Position numbers and translations under genes: made by a program
In this document: positions 43,553 through 51,921 of the stretch, in pieces
How positions within the stretch are numbered: position 1 is the first letter of the stretch
How the letters are laid out: each line of letters opens with the position of its first letter
NCBI GenBank assembly: GCA_963772845.1
Contig: CAVYYW010000014.1
Span: 1,116,001-1,180,000 of the forward strand
Origin: CAVYYW01 sp963772845
Lineage (GTDB): Bacteria > Bacillota > Bacilli > Bacillales > Sporolactobacillaceae
Direction: 5' to 3'
Length of the DNA: 64,000 bases
Notes under the pieces: generated by a model
The model's database searches: none
What the model saw: only the letters and a program-made list of their open reading frames with translations
What the model was told of the DNA's origin: nothing

Positions 43553-45223
43553 CTATTCAGCTGATATCAAATAATCGTAAACGGGTTGTCCACCTTCGTG
43601 GTACTCCAGTTCAACAGAAGGAAATGCATCCTCTGCCCATTTTTCCAGCTGCTGTTTTTCTTTTTTCGGCACCCCTTGTCCATAAATAACCGTTGCGATC
43701 TCATGCTCTTCATGGATCATTCGAATGAGTACTTCTTTTACACAATCCATACGTTCGGCAACAGATAGTTGGATCTTACCTTCAACAATGCCTAGATAAT
43801 CTTCTTTTTTTATAGCAACCTCATCAATGAGAGTGTCTCTGACAGCCTGTGTTATTTGACCGGAAACAATACCTTGATATGCTTCAGTCATTTGTTTACT
43901 GTTTCCCTCGGCACTTTTGTTTGAGTCAAAAGATAAAATAGCTGCTAACCCTTGAGAAATACTTCGCGTTGGTATAACAATAACGGTTGCATCTGAAATG
44001 TCAGCTGCCTGATTTGCAGCCATAATAATATTCGAATTATTCGGCAGGATGTATACCGTCTTTGCACCAGTATTTTCAATAGCCTTCACAAGATCTTCAG
44101 TGCTGGGATTCATCGTTTGGCCACCTTCAATAACCTCATGAGCCCCACTTGATTCAAACAACTTCTTTATACCATTTCCCATTGCGACTGTCACAATGCC
44201 AAATTCACGATGGCTGCTGACTGTCTCTTTTTTAACTGAAGAAGCTGTGGCTGCTTCCTTTGGCTGCAGTTTTGCATTCTGCTCTCTCATGTTATCTACT
44301 TTTATTTTAACGAGTTCACCATAATGTTGTCCAAGGGTGAGCATTTCACCTGGCGCTTCAGTATGAATGTGAACTTTCAGGAGATTGTCATCGTTTACAA
44401 CGACTAATGAATCGCCTGACAAGCTTAGTTTTTCTTTTAATTGCAAAGGATTGAACGCATCCGGTTCCTTTAACCTGACCATAAACTCCGTGCAAAAGCC
44501 GTAGGTGATGTCCTCTTCATGGGAAGAGGTCCGGCTGAATTTATGGTGTTCTGCATTCACAAGGCTCTCCATTTCAGGCACAAGTGCTTGATCGGAGTTG
44601 ATTTTTTCTCCATTCAATGATTGCAGAAACCCTTGGTAAACACAAACCAGACCTTGGCCTCCCGAATCGACGACACCCGCTTCTTTCAAAATCGGCAAGA
44701 GATTTGGCGTGCGCTTTAAAGACGCCTTCGCTTCTTCCAATGCAGCTGAGAGAACTTCAAGAATGTCACGGGATCTTTTTGCTTTTTTTTCTGCTGCGTA
44801 GGCAGCATCTTTTGCAACGGTTAAAATGGTTCCTTCGACCGGTTTGATCACAGCCTGAAAAGCCGTATCCACACCCATTTTAAGCGCTTTCGAAAAATCC
44901 GCTGCTGTTATAAATTCACGATGCGCAAGGCCTTTGGAGAAACCACGGAAAATTTGGGAGAGAATAACCCCCGAATTTCCTCTGGCTCCCATAAGAAGTC
45001 CTCTCGCAAACATTGAAGCAGCCTCATCAACTCTAGATGGGTTCTGGTCATTTAAATAACTAATACCCGCTTTAATCGTTAATGACATGTTCGTCCCTGT
45101 GTCTCCATCTGGCACCGGAAAAACATTTAAAGCATTGATCATTTCTGACTGAGTAGATAAAGCCTCAGCTCCATCTTTCAGCATTTGAATAAATGGCACA
45201 GTTGTCATTTGTTCAATGGTCAC
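43553..45223 (-). CDS. yloV: Fatty-acid kinase subunit FakA-like (YloV, DhaL/DegV-associated)
   Basis: A 556-residue YloV/FakA. The N-terminal DhaL ATP-binding domain has ALNVFPVPDGDTGTNMSLT and LLMGARGNSGVILSQIFRG; a middle domain has GVVDSGGQGLVCVYQGF and the VKVHIHTEAPGEML-type segment; the C-terminal domain has TVYILPNNSNIIMAANQA. FakA phosphorylates fatty acids presented by DegV-like FakB proteins. GTG is the predicted start. It is separated from its usual neighbour yloU by a tandem-repeat array. Confidence 0.92.
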   Translation of the reverse strand: MTIEQMTTVPFIQMLKDGAEALSTQSEMINALNVFPVPDGDTGTNMSLTIKAGISYLNDQNPSRVDEAASMFARGLLMGARGNSGVILSQIFRGFSKGLAHREFITAADFSKALKMGVDTAFQAVIKPVEGTILTVAKDAAYAAEKKAKRSRDILEVLSAALEEAKASLKRTPNLLPILKEAGVVDSGGQGLVCVYQGFLQSLNGEKINSDQALVPEMESLVNAEHHKFSRTSSHEEDITYGFCTEFMVRLKEPDAFNPLQLKEKLSLSGDSLVVVNDDNLLKVHIHTEAPGEMLTLGQHYGELVKIKVDNMREQNAKLQPKEAATASSVKKETVSSHREFGIVTVAMGNGIKKLFESSGAHEVIEGGQTMNPSTEDLVKAIENTGAKTVYILPNNSNIIMAANQAADISDATVIVIPTRSISQGLAAILSFDSNKSAEGNSKQMTEAYQGIVSGQITQAVRDTLIDEVAIKKEDYLGIVEGKIQLSVAERMDCVKEVLIRMIHEEHEIATVIYGQGVPKKEKQQLEKWAEDAFPSVELEYHEGGQPVYDYLISAE

Positions 45224-45240
45224 AAAAATTTCCCCCTAAA

Positions 45241-45604
45241 GAAAACTGGCTTATCGCCAGACTTTATAGCGAAAGCCTAGTTGCCCTTACACTTTATTCC
45301 GCTTATTACTTTTGAAATTTCAATCCTTAAATGTGTAAAGAAAACTGGCTTATCGCCAGACTTTATAGCGAAAGCCTAGTTGCCCTTACACTTTATTCCG
45401 CTTATTACTTTTGAAATTTCAATCCTTAAAAGTGTAAAGAAAACTGGCTTATCGCCAGACTTTATAGCGAAAGCCTAGTTGCCCTTACACTTTATTCCGC
45501 TTATTTCTTTTAGAAATTTTAATCCTTAAATGTGTAAAGAAAACTGGCTTTTCGCCAGACTTTATAGCGAAAGCCCTAGCTGAGCTTTTACGTTTATTTA
45601 TAGA
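45241..45604. repeat. Tandem array of a 99-bp intergenic repeat, about 3.6 copies
   Basis: Units start at 45241, 45340, 45439 and 45539 (periods 99, 99, 100); the last is truncated after about 65 bases. Each begins GAAAACTGGCTTATCGCCAG, which holds the hairpin CTGGC-TTATC-GCCAG, then ACTTTATAGCGAAAGCCTAG. Copies 1 and 2 differ by a base or two; the later ones diverge more, as if the array grew from the yloV side. No reading frame crosses it. It occupies nearly all of the 389-base yloU-yloV gap and would be in the leader of a yloU-yloV mRNA. Confidence 0.95.
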
Positions 45605-45612
45605 AACCTGAT

Positions 45613-45975
45613 TTATATTGAGCTCATTCTAACACCCTGAACATAAATGTTAATTGCCTCGACCTGAATTCCAAGCATTTTATTCAAAGTATATTTAACT
45701 TTAGTCTGAACATTGTGTGCAACCTCTGAGATTTTTGTTCCGTAGCTCACAATAATATACATATCGATACTCAAGTCAGTTTCATTGTAATGCACAACAA
45801 CGCCTCTGCCAAAGTTATCTTTACCGAGCAGTTCGCTAATCCCGTCTTTTAATTGACGCTGCGAGGCCATGCCGACAATGCCATAACAATCAACAGCGGC
45901 ACCTCCTGCTATTGTCCCGATCACTTCATTTGACACATCAACCTGACCTAACTGAGAGTTTAACTCGATTGGCAT
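45613..45975 (-). CDS. yloU: Asp23/Gls24 family envelope stress protein YloU
   Basis: A 120-residue Asp23/Gls24 family protein with IGTIAGGAAVDCYGIVGMA, GRGVVVHYNETDLSIDMYII and the C-terminal NVQTKVKYTLNKMLGIQVEA helix. The family forms membrane-near assemblies and responds to cell-envelope stress. Start at ATG 45975, preceded by a GGGGG-rich ribosome-binding stretch (AAGGGGGTCCAATC); earlier in-frame starts overlap the divergent rpmB promoter area. Divergent to rpmB, as in B. subtilis. Confidence 0.93.
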   Translation of the reverse strand: MPIELNSQLGQVDVSNEVIGTIAGGAAVDCYGIVGMASQRQLKDGISELLGKDNFGRGVVVHYNETDLSIDMYIIVSYGTKISEVAHNVQTKVKYTLNKMLGIQVEAINIYVQGVRMSSI

Positions 45976-46129
45976 GATTGGACCCCCTTGTAATTGCTTA
46001 ATGGCTAACGCTATTTTACACCAAACCCTTGTCAATGAAAAGAAGCGCTTTCCTTTTTCAAACAATCTTATAGCATCACTCCGCAATTCATGGTATTCTT
46101 TATGGACATGGGAAATAGCAAAAATTCAC

Positions 46130-46158
46130 TTGCTTATCCCTTGTTCTCATGGTATTAT
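46130..46158 (+). promoter_or_regulatory. Sigma-A promoter of rpmB
   Basis: TTGCTT, 17-base spacer, TATTAT on the plus strand, about 44 bases before the rpmB ATG. Confidence 0.8.
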
Positions 46159-46201
46159 TGGACTCGTATTTGCATATTTGCAAGGCAGGGAGGTACGAAA
46201 T

Positions 46202-46390
46202 ATGGGACGTAAATGTTACGTAACAGGCAAAACGACAAGCTTCGGTCAAAACCGTTCTTTCGCTGAAAACAAATCTAAGCGTAAATTCAAAGCCAACCTT
46301 CAAAGGGTTCGGATTTTAGTTGATGGTAAACCAAAGCGTGTCTATGTCTCTACAAAAGCTCTAAAAGCAGGTAAAGTAGAGCGCGCATAG
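46202..46390 (+). CDS. rpmB: 50S ribosomal protein L28
   Basis: A 62-residue L28, standard length, on the strand opposite its neighbours as in B. subtilis. Sequence MGRKCYVTGKTTSFGQNRS, RKFKANLQRVRILVDGKPKR and VSTKALKAGKVERA. The paired CxxC zinc ligands of the C-plus form are absent, so this is the zinc-free type. GGGAGG lies 7 bases before the ATG. Confidence 0.98.
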   Translation: MGRKCYVTGKTTSFGQNRSFAENKSKRKFKANLQRVRILVDGKPKRVYVSTKALKAGKVERA

Positions 46391-46466
46391 TAAAAAAGAC
46401 TTCAGCACTCACATGTTCCTCGTAAGGCGGCAGCCTCGAGGGTGCGCGTTTGAAGCCGGCACTGTT

Positions 46467-46492
46467 TCAGCACAACAAATGCTGAGGTTTTT
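46467..46492 (+). terminator. Probable rpmB terminator
   Basis: TCAGCA and TGCTGA form a 6-bp stem followed by GGTTTTT, 77 bases after rpmB. A weak stem; a stronger hairpin follows at 46525-46566. Confidence 0.5.
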
Positions 46493-46524
46493 AAAAAGCG
46501 AATGCAAAAAATGATCATTTTTAT

Positions 46525-46566
46525 GCAACACAAAAGGCACCTCTTGCGGGGTGCCTTTCGTGTTGC
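46525..46566. terminator. Long hairpin in the convergent rpmB-spoVM gap
   Basis: GCAACAC-x-AAAGGCACC and GGTGCCTTT-x-GTGTTGC form an interrupted stem of about 16 bp. No long T-run, but the position between convergent genes suits a bidirectional stop. Confidence 0.6.
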
Positions 46567-46629
46567 CAAACAAGACTACTGCTAAATTTAACAGTAAAGC
46601 TGACTACTCTCTAGAATTCTTACAAGCCT

Positions 46630-46653
46630 GAAGGCACCCTGCAGTGGGTGCCT
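46630..46653. terminator. Second hairpin next to spoVM, same stem sequence
   Basis: AAGGCACCC, short loop, GGGTGCCTT, just past the spoVM stop on the minus strand. On the plus strand it is followed by CTTCTTATCCTTTT. Its stem repeats that of the hairpin 80 bases to the left. Confidence 0.6.
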
Positions 46654-46658
46654 TCTTC

Positions 46659-46739
46659 TTATCCTTTTCTAAATGATCCCAACATGGCGCGGACGATTCC
46701 GCCAAGAAACCGAGGTAATTTAATTGTATAAAATTTCAT
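46659..46739 (-). CDS. spoVM: Stage V sporulation protein M (26 residues)
   Basis: A 26-codon gene: MKFYTIKLPRFLGGIVRAML followed by GSFRKG and a TAA. It differs from B. subtilis SpoVM only at positions 10 (Arg for Lys) and 26 (Gly for Asp). SpoVM is an amphipathic helix that recognises the convex forespore membrane and anchors SpoIVA, starting spore-coat assembly. GGAGGAG lies 6 bases before the ATG. Located between rpmB and thiN exactly as in B. subtilis. Expected to be sigma-E dependent, but I could not identify a convincing sigma-E promoter. Confidence 0.97.
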   Translation of the reverse strand: MKFYTIKLPRFLGGIVRAMLGSFRKG

Positions 46740-46832
46740 TATTCTCCTCCTCGCCCATCATCCCTTATCCGGTCAAATTTAAGCTGGGCCTTCCTTTACA
46801 CTTAATCTATGCGAATATCTCAGCATCTACCA

Positions 46833-47483
46833 CTATTTTTCATCACGACTGCGAATGACAAGCAACAGCCCCTCGTGGAAAGTAATTTCTGCAGTGGGTT
46901 CTGTTACGATATTACTGACCCCAAGGGATACACTTTGATTTAACCTGGCGTTTGCCAGAGGGTATTTAACACCAGTAACGGTCAGATCTTCCACAGCTTC
47001 TGACAGCGATAATAATGAAAAATAAGGATAATGACTATTATTAAAGAATTTATGCTTTCCCGGCCCGACTAATTGTATTAAATTGCTGTTATCAATCATT
47101 TTTAATTCCGAATGGCCCGTGAGACCTTTTTTCAGAAGATGTATAGCTGCCATTTCGTGATCAAGCCTACCCCCTGTCGCACCAAATATATAACAAGCGC
47201 TCGGCTTTTGCTCCAGTACCCAGTCAAGCGCGAGTTCAAGATCCGTTTTATCTTTTTCCTCAGGATAGGTCAAAAGTTCCGCTCCTGCCGCTTTCAGTTC
47301 TTCAAGTTCCTGATCGGCCAGGGAGTCATAATCTCCAAAAGAGATAAGAGGATGGATGCCATTGGAAATTAAATGATAGGCTCCTTTATCAACCCCAATC
47401 CAATGATCCACTGAATGCTCGTACTCTTTCAGGTCCGGGACATTATGAGTTGGACCGCCTGCCAAAATGCTGTAAACAGTCAT
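46833..47483 (-). CDS. thiN: Thiamine pyrophosphokinase ThiN
   Basis: A 216-residue thiamine diphosphokinase (YloS; B. subtilis 214). The catalytic N-terminal domain has WIGVDKGAYHLISNGI, SFGDYDSLADQELEEL, EKDKTDLELALDWVLEQ and IFGATGGRLDHEMAAIHLL; a C-terminal beta domain contains KYPLANARLNQSVSLGVSN. It makes thiamine pyrophosphate from thiamine and ATP. Start chosen at ATG 47483 (MTVYSILAGGP), 4 bases after the thiT stop; an ATG at 47504 lacks a ribosome-binding site. Cotranscription with thiT links uptake and activation. Confidence 0.95.
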   Translation of the reverse strand: MTVYSILAGGPTHNVPDLKEYEHSVDHWIGVDKGAYHLISNGIHPLISFGDYDSLADQELEELKAAGAELLTYPEEKDKTDLELALDWVLEQKPSACYIFGATGGRLDHEMAAIHLLKKGLTGHSELKMIDNSNLIQLVGPGKHKFFNNSHYPYFSLLSLSEAVEDLTVTGVKYPLANARLNQSVSLGVSNIVTEPTAEITFHEGLLLVIRSRDEK

Positions 47484-47487
47484 ACTC

Positions 47488-48045
47488 TTAGGCTTTCCTT
47501 TCAATAAAAATCGGAGATAAGACGGTTAACAGAATAAGTAAAATGAGTGTGATAATAAAAGAAGGCAGCAGGTACCCAAGATTGTAGATAAGTGAGTAAA
47601 GGGCCACCGGCTGACCTTTTGGTGCATAAGAAGCATAAAAAGTAATGCCAGAGACATAATGTGAGCAAAATCTCGCAAACACAGCTACCAGAGCAGCAGC
47701 AGAAACGAGAATAACTTTATGCATTTTTGACATTTTGGAGCGGATCCCAAATACCCCTGCCAGACCAAGAAGCCCGAATGGAAGCGGATAATCGAGAAGC
47801 AGCTGAGCTGGATTCAAAAAAATAGGACTGATCATAAAGTTGATAAATCCGTAAACCACACCTGCTAATATTCCCCATTTAACGCCTCTTCGCAATGAAA
47901 AAATAATAATAGGAAGCATTTCGAGTGATACCGAACCGCCAGCTATCCATGGACCGCTGAATTTTATAAAACTTAAAAGAACTGCCAACGCTACCATAAG
48001 CGCCGCCTCTGTAATTACTGTCGTTGATTGTGTTCTTGAAGCCAT
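47488..48045 (-). CDS. thiT: Thiamine ECF transporter substrate-binding protein ThiT
   Basis: A 185-residue, six-helix hydrophobic protein of the ThiT/YuaJ family. ALMVALAVLLSFIKFSG, GSVSLEMLPIIIFSLRRGVK and GVVYGFINFMISPIFLNPAQ are family-like, and the thiamine-site Trp, Tyr and aromatic-rich loop FCSHYVSGITFYASYAPKG follows. It is the S-component of an energy-coupling-factor transporter. Its place between rpe and thiN is not the B. subtilis arrangement; a TPP riboswitch upstream confirms thiamine control. thiT and thiN probably share one mRNA. Confidence 0.93.
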   Translation of the reverse strand: MASRTQSTTVITEAALMVALAVLLSFIKFSGPWIAGGSVSLEMLPIIIFSLRRGVKWGILAGVVYGFINFMISPIFLNPAQLLLDYPLPFGLLGLAGVFGIRSKMSKMHKVILVSAAALVAVFARFCSHYVSGITFYASYAPKGQPVALYSLIYNLGYLLPSFIITLILLILLTVLSPIFIERKA

Positions 48046-48204
48046 TTAATTTCTCCCCATTTCGTTTTTTTGACCCTCATATATAAAGAGTGAACCACTC
48101 TCCTTATTTTCAGGCAGATACTCTTAACTACTTAAGGCATCTTATCCAATTTTATTAGCAGCATCCTTTTTAAAAACAACCTTTCTATAATATAAAAATA
48201 TAAA

Positions 48205-48352
48205 AAGCTGCATACCTGAACAAAGGTATACAGCTGGTGATGTGTGTATGGTCATCCACAATCCCTACGCAGGCATGATCCTAAGTCAGGTTCGATGGGT
48301 CGGAAGCATAACTTCCCTCTCAGCCTTTGCCAAAGACTCCCCAAGTGGTTCT
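48205..48352 (-). ncRNA. TPP riboswitch with terminator, leader of thiT-thiN
   Basis: Minus strand, aptamer 48256-48348: GGGGAGTC, GGCTGAGAGGGAAG, ACCCATCGAACCTGAC, GGATCATGCCTGCGTAGGG in order, closed by a CCAC/GTGG P1 stem. These are the conserved THI-box segments. Downstream, GCTGTATACC and GGTATGCAGC (48207-48237) form a 10-bp stem with a TTTTTA tail, an intrinsic terminator. High TPP should stop transcription before thiT. The stretch from the terminator to thiT (48046-48204) has no other gene. Confidence 0.96.
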
Positions 48353-48374
48353 AAATTAAATTGTCTATTGTCGT

Positions 48375-48404
48375 ATTATAACTGATTAAGCTTCTTAATC
48401 GCAA
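48375..48404 (-). promoter_or_regulatory. Promoter for the TPP riboswitch transcript
   Basis: Minus-strand TTGCGA, 18-base spacer, perfect TATAAT, inside the 3' end of rpe. It would start transcription just upstream of the aptamer. Confidence 0.65.
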
Positions 48405-49026
48405 CCGTCCTGTCAGACTCATTAAAAATCGCAGACCCAGCAACAAAAAGATCAGCTCCGGCAGCTTTTGCAAGAGGCAGCGTTTCCGAATTAATACCGC
48501 CGTCAACTTCAATAATGATCTCATGATTATATCTGGATACTTTTTCTTTAAGTTCTTTGATTTTCGAAAGTGTTTCCTTAATAAATGATTGGCCGCCAAA
48601 TCCAGGGTTAACCGTCATAATAAGAATTAAATCAAGCTCCTGCATCACGTGCTCAATTAGACAAACAGGAGTTGCAGGATTCAAAGCCACTCCAGCCTTC
48701 ATGCCTTTAGCCTTAATTTCCTGCAAAGTACGGTGAAGATGCTGGCAAGCCTCAGCATGCACCGTTAAATAGTCCGCCCCTGCTTTTGAGAAAGCATCAA
48801 TATAATGATCGGGCTCAGATATCATTAAGTGAACATCAAGCTCCGCGTTCGTCAATGGTCTTATAGCAGTCACAACATTTGGTCCCATAGAAAGATTGGG
48901 AACGAAATGACCGTCCATGACGTCGACATGGAGAATGTCAATGCCCGCTTCTTCAACCTCTTTAATTTCTGAAGCAAGATTCGCAAAATCAGCCGCAAGT
49001 ATAGACGGTGCTAAACGATTTTTCAT
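48376..49026 (-). CDS. rpe: Ribulose-phosphate 3-epimerase Rpe
   Basis: A 216-residue TIM-barrel epimerase: APSILAADFANLASEI, HVDVMDGHFVPNLSMGPNVV (metal His-Asp), DVHLMISEPDHYIDAF, IMTVNPGFGGQSFI and IEVDGGINSETLPLA (metal and phosphate sites). It interconverts ribulose- and xylulose-5-phosphate in the pentose phosphate path. The ATG overlaps the rsgA stop by one base (TAATG), so the two are translationally coupled. Confidence 0.97.
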   Translation of the reverse strand: MKNRLAPSILAADFANLASEIKEVEEAGIDILHVDVMDGHFVPNLSMGPNVVTAIRPLTNAELDVHLMISEPDHYIDAFSKAGADYLTVHAEACQHLHRTLQEIKAKGMKAGVALNPATPVCLIEHVMQELDLILIMTVNPGFGGQSFIKETLSKIKELKEKVSRYNHEIIIEVDGGINSETLPLAKAAGADLFVAGSAIFNESDRTVAIKKLNQL

Positions 49027-49910
49027 TAATCATACCTCCTTTTTTGTCCTTTAATTTCTGTATAAAATGTTTCGTAATGCTCATAACGGAACGGGGCAAT
49101 GATATTCTTGCCAACCGCATCTTTAACAGCACAATGAGGTTCACTGAGATGTGTACAGCCTCTAAATTTGCAGCCTTCTGAAGCTGCCTCTATCTCAGGA
49201 AAGCACTTAGATAGGTCCTCTGCCTCGAAGCCAGGAAACTCTAGTGAGCTGAACCCTGGCGTATCTGCTACCCAGCCATTATTTACAGGAATAAGCTCTA
49301 CATGACGGGTTGTATGCTTTCCACGGCCAAGACTCATCGATATTTCATCTGTAGGCAGTTCAAGTTCCGGCCTTAGAATATTTAATAATGACGATTTACC
49401 AACACCAGACTGTCCGGCAAAAACACTAATTTTGTCTGCCAAAATTTTTGTTAAGGCCGTTTTCCCTTCATCTGAACGATTAGAGGTTAATACAACTGAG
49501 TAACCGATATCTTTGTATAACTGAAGGGTGTTTTTTAGTGTATCGAGTGCTTTATCTTCCATCAAATCAGCCTTGCTCGCACAGATGACTGGAGAAATAT
49601 CCTTTGATTCAACATGAACTAAAAAGCGGTCAAGTAATTGAGTATCGAAAGCAGGTTTTAGCGCTGAAAAAACCAGGATTGCCTGATCGATGTTTGCGAT
49701 GGGAGGACGGTTCAATTCATTTTTTCGTTTATCAATCGCTAATATATAGCCATCGGTATGGTTCTCAGCCTCAAATTCAACATAATCACCGACAAGAGGT
49801 GTTATTTTCCGCTTACGAAAATTCCCTCGTCCTCTGCATTGAAAAATCTGATCCTCTGAAGACACATAGTAAAAACCGCTTAATGCTTTAATTATTTTGC
49901 CGTGAAGCAT
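49026..49910 (-). CDS. rsgA: Small-subunit ribosome maturation GTPase RsgA (CpgA/YloQ)
   Basis: A 294-residue circularly permuted GTPase. OB fold at the N-terminus (GKIIKALSGFYYVSS), G4 ICASKADLM first, then G1 FAGQSGVGKSSLLNIL and G3 DTPGFSSLEFPG, then the zinc motif EGCKFRGCTHLSEPHCAVK. It assists late 30S maturation and is a PrkC substrate in B. subtilis. Start ATG 49910, GAGGGG about 7 bases upstream, 16 bases after prkC; a longer frame into prkC is spurious. Confidence 0.96.
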   Translation of the reverse strand: MLHGKIIKALSGFYYVSSEDQIFQCRGRGNFRKRKITPLVGDYVEFEAENHTDGYILAIDKRKNELNRPPIANIDQAILVFSALKPAFDTQLLDRFLVHVESKDISPVICASKADLMEDKALDTLKNTLQLYKDIGYSVVLTSNRSDEGKTALTKILADKISVFAGQSGVGKSSLLNILRPELELPTDEISMSLGRGKHTTRHVELIPVNNGWVADTPGFSSLEFPGFEAEDLSKCFPEIEAASEGCKFRGCTHLSEPHCAVKDAVGKNIIAPFRYEHYETFYTEIKGQKRRYD

Positions 49911-49926
49911 AACACACCCCTCTTTA

Positions 49927-51921
49927 TTATCCGTTAACATCATCGTAATTAATGGTTTTCTCTTCAACGGTTTTGTCGTCAACCACTACTTTATAAGAAG
50001 CTTCACCTTGAGGATCAATTGTTAATTTAAGTGTGTAATTCCTTGTCTCAGTTATGGTTTCATCTTTATACTTTTCATTTGAATGTTTGGCATCTGTGTA
50101 ATAGATCTGAACATGCTTCGGTTTCGACTTGATTTTATTATCTGGTGTATCTTGGTTCTGATCCACTTTAACAGAAATATTTTCAGTCGTCGTAACCGGC
50201 TTTGGCTTAGATCCTTTCGATAAATAGACCGTCACCACTGTTCCGGTTTTCACACTGGATCCTTTTTTGGGATCCTGTTTCAGCACATGATCTTTTTCCA
50301 CCTTATCGGAGTAATCACCATCTGTAAATTGGGCATCAAGGCCTTGGTTTTTGAGCTGTGCTGAAGCCTCATCCTTTGAAAGGCCATTCAAATCCGGGAC
50401 GTTGGAAGTCGGCGGGCCGGTACTGTAGGTCAGTTCTATGACTGTATCTTTCGGAATCATTTTTTCTCCTGCTGATGGCTTCTGTTTGATAACTTCTCCC
50501 TCTGGAACAGTATCCGAAGCTTCTCCTCGCCAAACCGTATCCTTAAAATCAATGGTCTTCAACAGTTCTTCAACAGTTGCTCTATCGTAGCCGACATAAT
50601 CATCAACTGCTTCTTTCTTGGGTCCTGTACTAACATACAAGGTAACCGTCGTATTTTCTTTTACTTTAACGTCAGCACCAGGGTTTTGTTTAATGACCGA
50701 GTCTGCTGGAACCGATTCATTTGTCATTTTTTTCGGATCCACATACAAATGCTTTGACCGAAGCATATTATTAGCTGTTTCATAAGATTTTCCCGCAACA
50801 TTCGGAATCGCCACTTCATTAATAAAGAACATACGAGGCATAAAAAGATAAGCTGCTGTTCCCATTAAAATGATCAGCATGGCGATGGTAATAAACCATC
50901 CCCAAAACCTGCGTTTTCTTTTTTTAGACTTTTCCTTTTCATTTCCGTTTACCTTGACTGGTTCATCAACTTGATGTTTATCTGCAGACACGGCTTCCTT
51001 TACACTGCCTATTACAGGAATAATTTTAGTTTTTTCACTTTCCGGGTCTTCTTCTTCATCAAAAACATTGTCATCGGGAATAATTAACGGCTCATCAATC
51101 CGATTAGGCTGCAGAGCGGTTGAAAGGTCTCTCAAAAAATCATTCACACTGTCATAGCGTTGATCTGGCTTCTTGGCCATAGCCCTCAGAACAATATTTT
51201 CCAGACTTTGAGGGATATTCTCTCTCATTTCTGTCACTCTCGGTATAGGTTCATTCAGATGCATTAACGCAACACTGACAGGTGAAGTCCCTGGAAAAGG
51301 GAGGCGGCCTGTCAAGCATTCATACATCACAATGCCTAGTGAATAAATGTCCGATTTTTCGGTGGCTTTTCCGCCTTTCGCCTGCTCGGGCGAAAGATAA
51401 TGGGCAGACCCAAGAATTGCATTAGTGTACGTTATTGTAGCTGAAGTCACAGCAATCGCAATTCCAAAATCAGTAACTTTCACCTGCTCATCATCATTAA
51501 CTAGAATATTATGAGGTTTGATATCCCTATGAACAATGCCGAATTCATGAGCGTGGCTTAAGGCTTGCCCAATTTGATTCATTAAATAAACAATGGTATC
51601 AAACGGGATTGGATGAAAGTCTTTAATATAGGTTTTAAGGGTGACGCCTTCAACAAATTCCATGACAATAAAGTAGATCTGCTCTTCCTCTCCAATATCA
51701 TAAATTGAAACAATATTGGAGTGGGACAGGCTTGCGACCGATTCCGCTTCTCTTCGAAAACGACGGATAAAGTCATTATCATGCGAAAATTCATTGCGGA
51801 GAACTTTGACCGCAACAATCCGGTCTAGAATTAAGTCTCTGGCCATATAAACGATAGCCATACCGCCTTCGCCGATTTTCGATATAATCTCATAGCGACC
51901 ACTTAAACGCTTGCCAATCAT
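49927..51921 (-). CDS. prkC: Membrane Ser/Thr protein kinase PrkC with PASTA repeats
   Basis: A 664-residue kinase. Cytoplasmic domain: GEGGMAIVYMARDLILDRIVAVKVL (P-loop and Lys) across residues 17-41, catalytic loop HRDIKPHNILVN, DFGIAI. A basic segment and one membrane helix (about 335-365) lead to at least three PASTA repeats beginning IPNVAGKSYETANNMLRS, VGYDRATVEELLKTIDF and VPDLNGLSKDEASAQLK, which sense muropeptides or lipid II. It triggers spore germination and controls stationary-phase physiology. Overlaps prpC by 4 bases. Confidence 0.97.
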   Translation of the reverse strand: MIGKRLSGRYEIISKIGEGGMAIVYMARDLILDRIVAVKVLRNEFSHDNDFIRRFRREAESVASLSHSNIVSIYDIGEEEQIYFIVMEFVEGVTLKTYIKDFHPIPFDTIVYLMNQIGQALSHAHEFGIVHRDIKPHNILVNDDEQVKVTDFGIAIAVTSATITYTNAILGSAHYLSPEQAKGGKATEKSDIYSLGIVMYECLTGRLPFPGTSPVSVALMHLNEPIPRVTEMRENIPQSLENIVLRAMAKKPDQRYDSVNDFLRDLSTALQPNRIDEPLIIPDDNVFDEEEDPESEKTKIIPVIGSVKEAVSADKHQVDEPVKVNGNEKEKSKKRKRRFWGWFITIAMLIILMGTAAYLFMPRMFFINEVAIPNVAGKSYETANNMLRSKHLYVDPKKMTNESVPADSVIKQNPGADVKVKENTTVTLYVSTGPKKEAVDDYVGYDRATVEELLKTIDFKDTVWRGEASDTVPEGEVIKQKPSAGEKMIPKDTVIELTYSTGPPTSNVPDLNGLSKDEASAQLKNQGLDAQFTDGDYSDKVEKDHVLKQDPKKGSSVKTGTVVTVYLSKGSKPKPVTTTENISVKVDQNQDTPDNKIKSKPKHVQIYYTDAKHSNEKYKDETITETRNYTLKLTIDPQGEASYKVVVDDKTVEEKTINYDDVNG

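Noticed and set aside
45241..45604. CRISPR array at the 99-bp repeats
   Set aside because: Whole units repeat with no unique spacers, and there are no cas genes nearby.
46740..46832. Sigma-E promoter for spoVM
   Set aside because: GATATTCG looks like a partial -35 but no matching -10 at the right distance.
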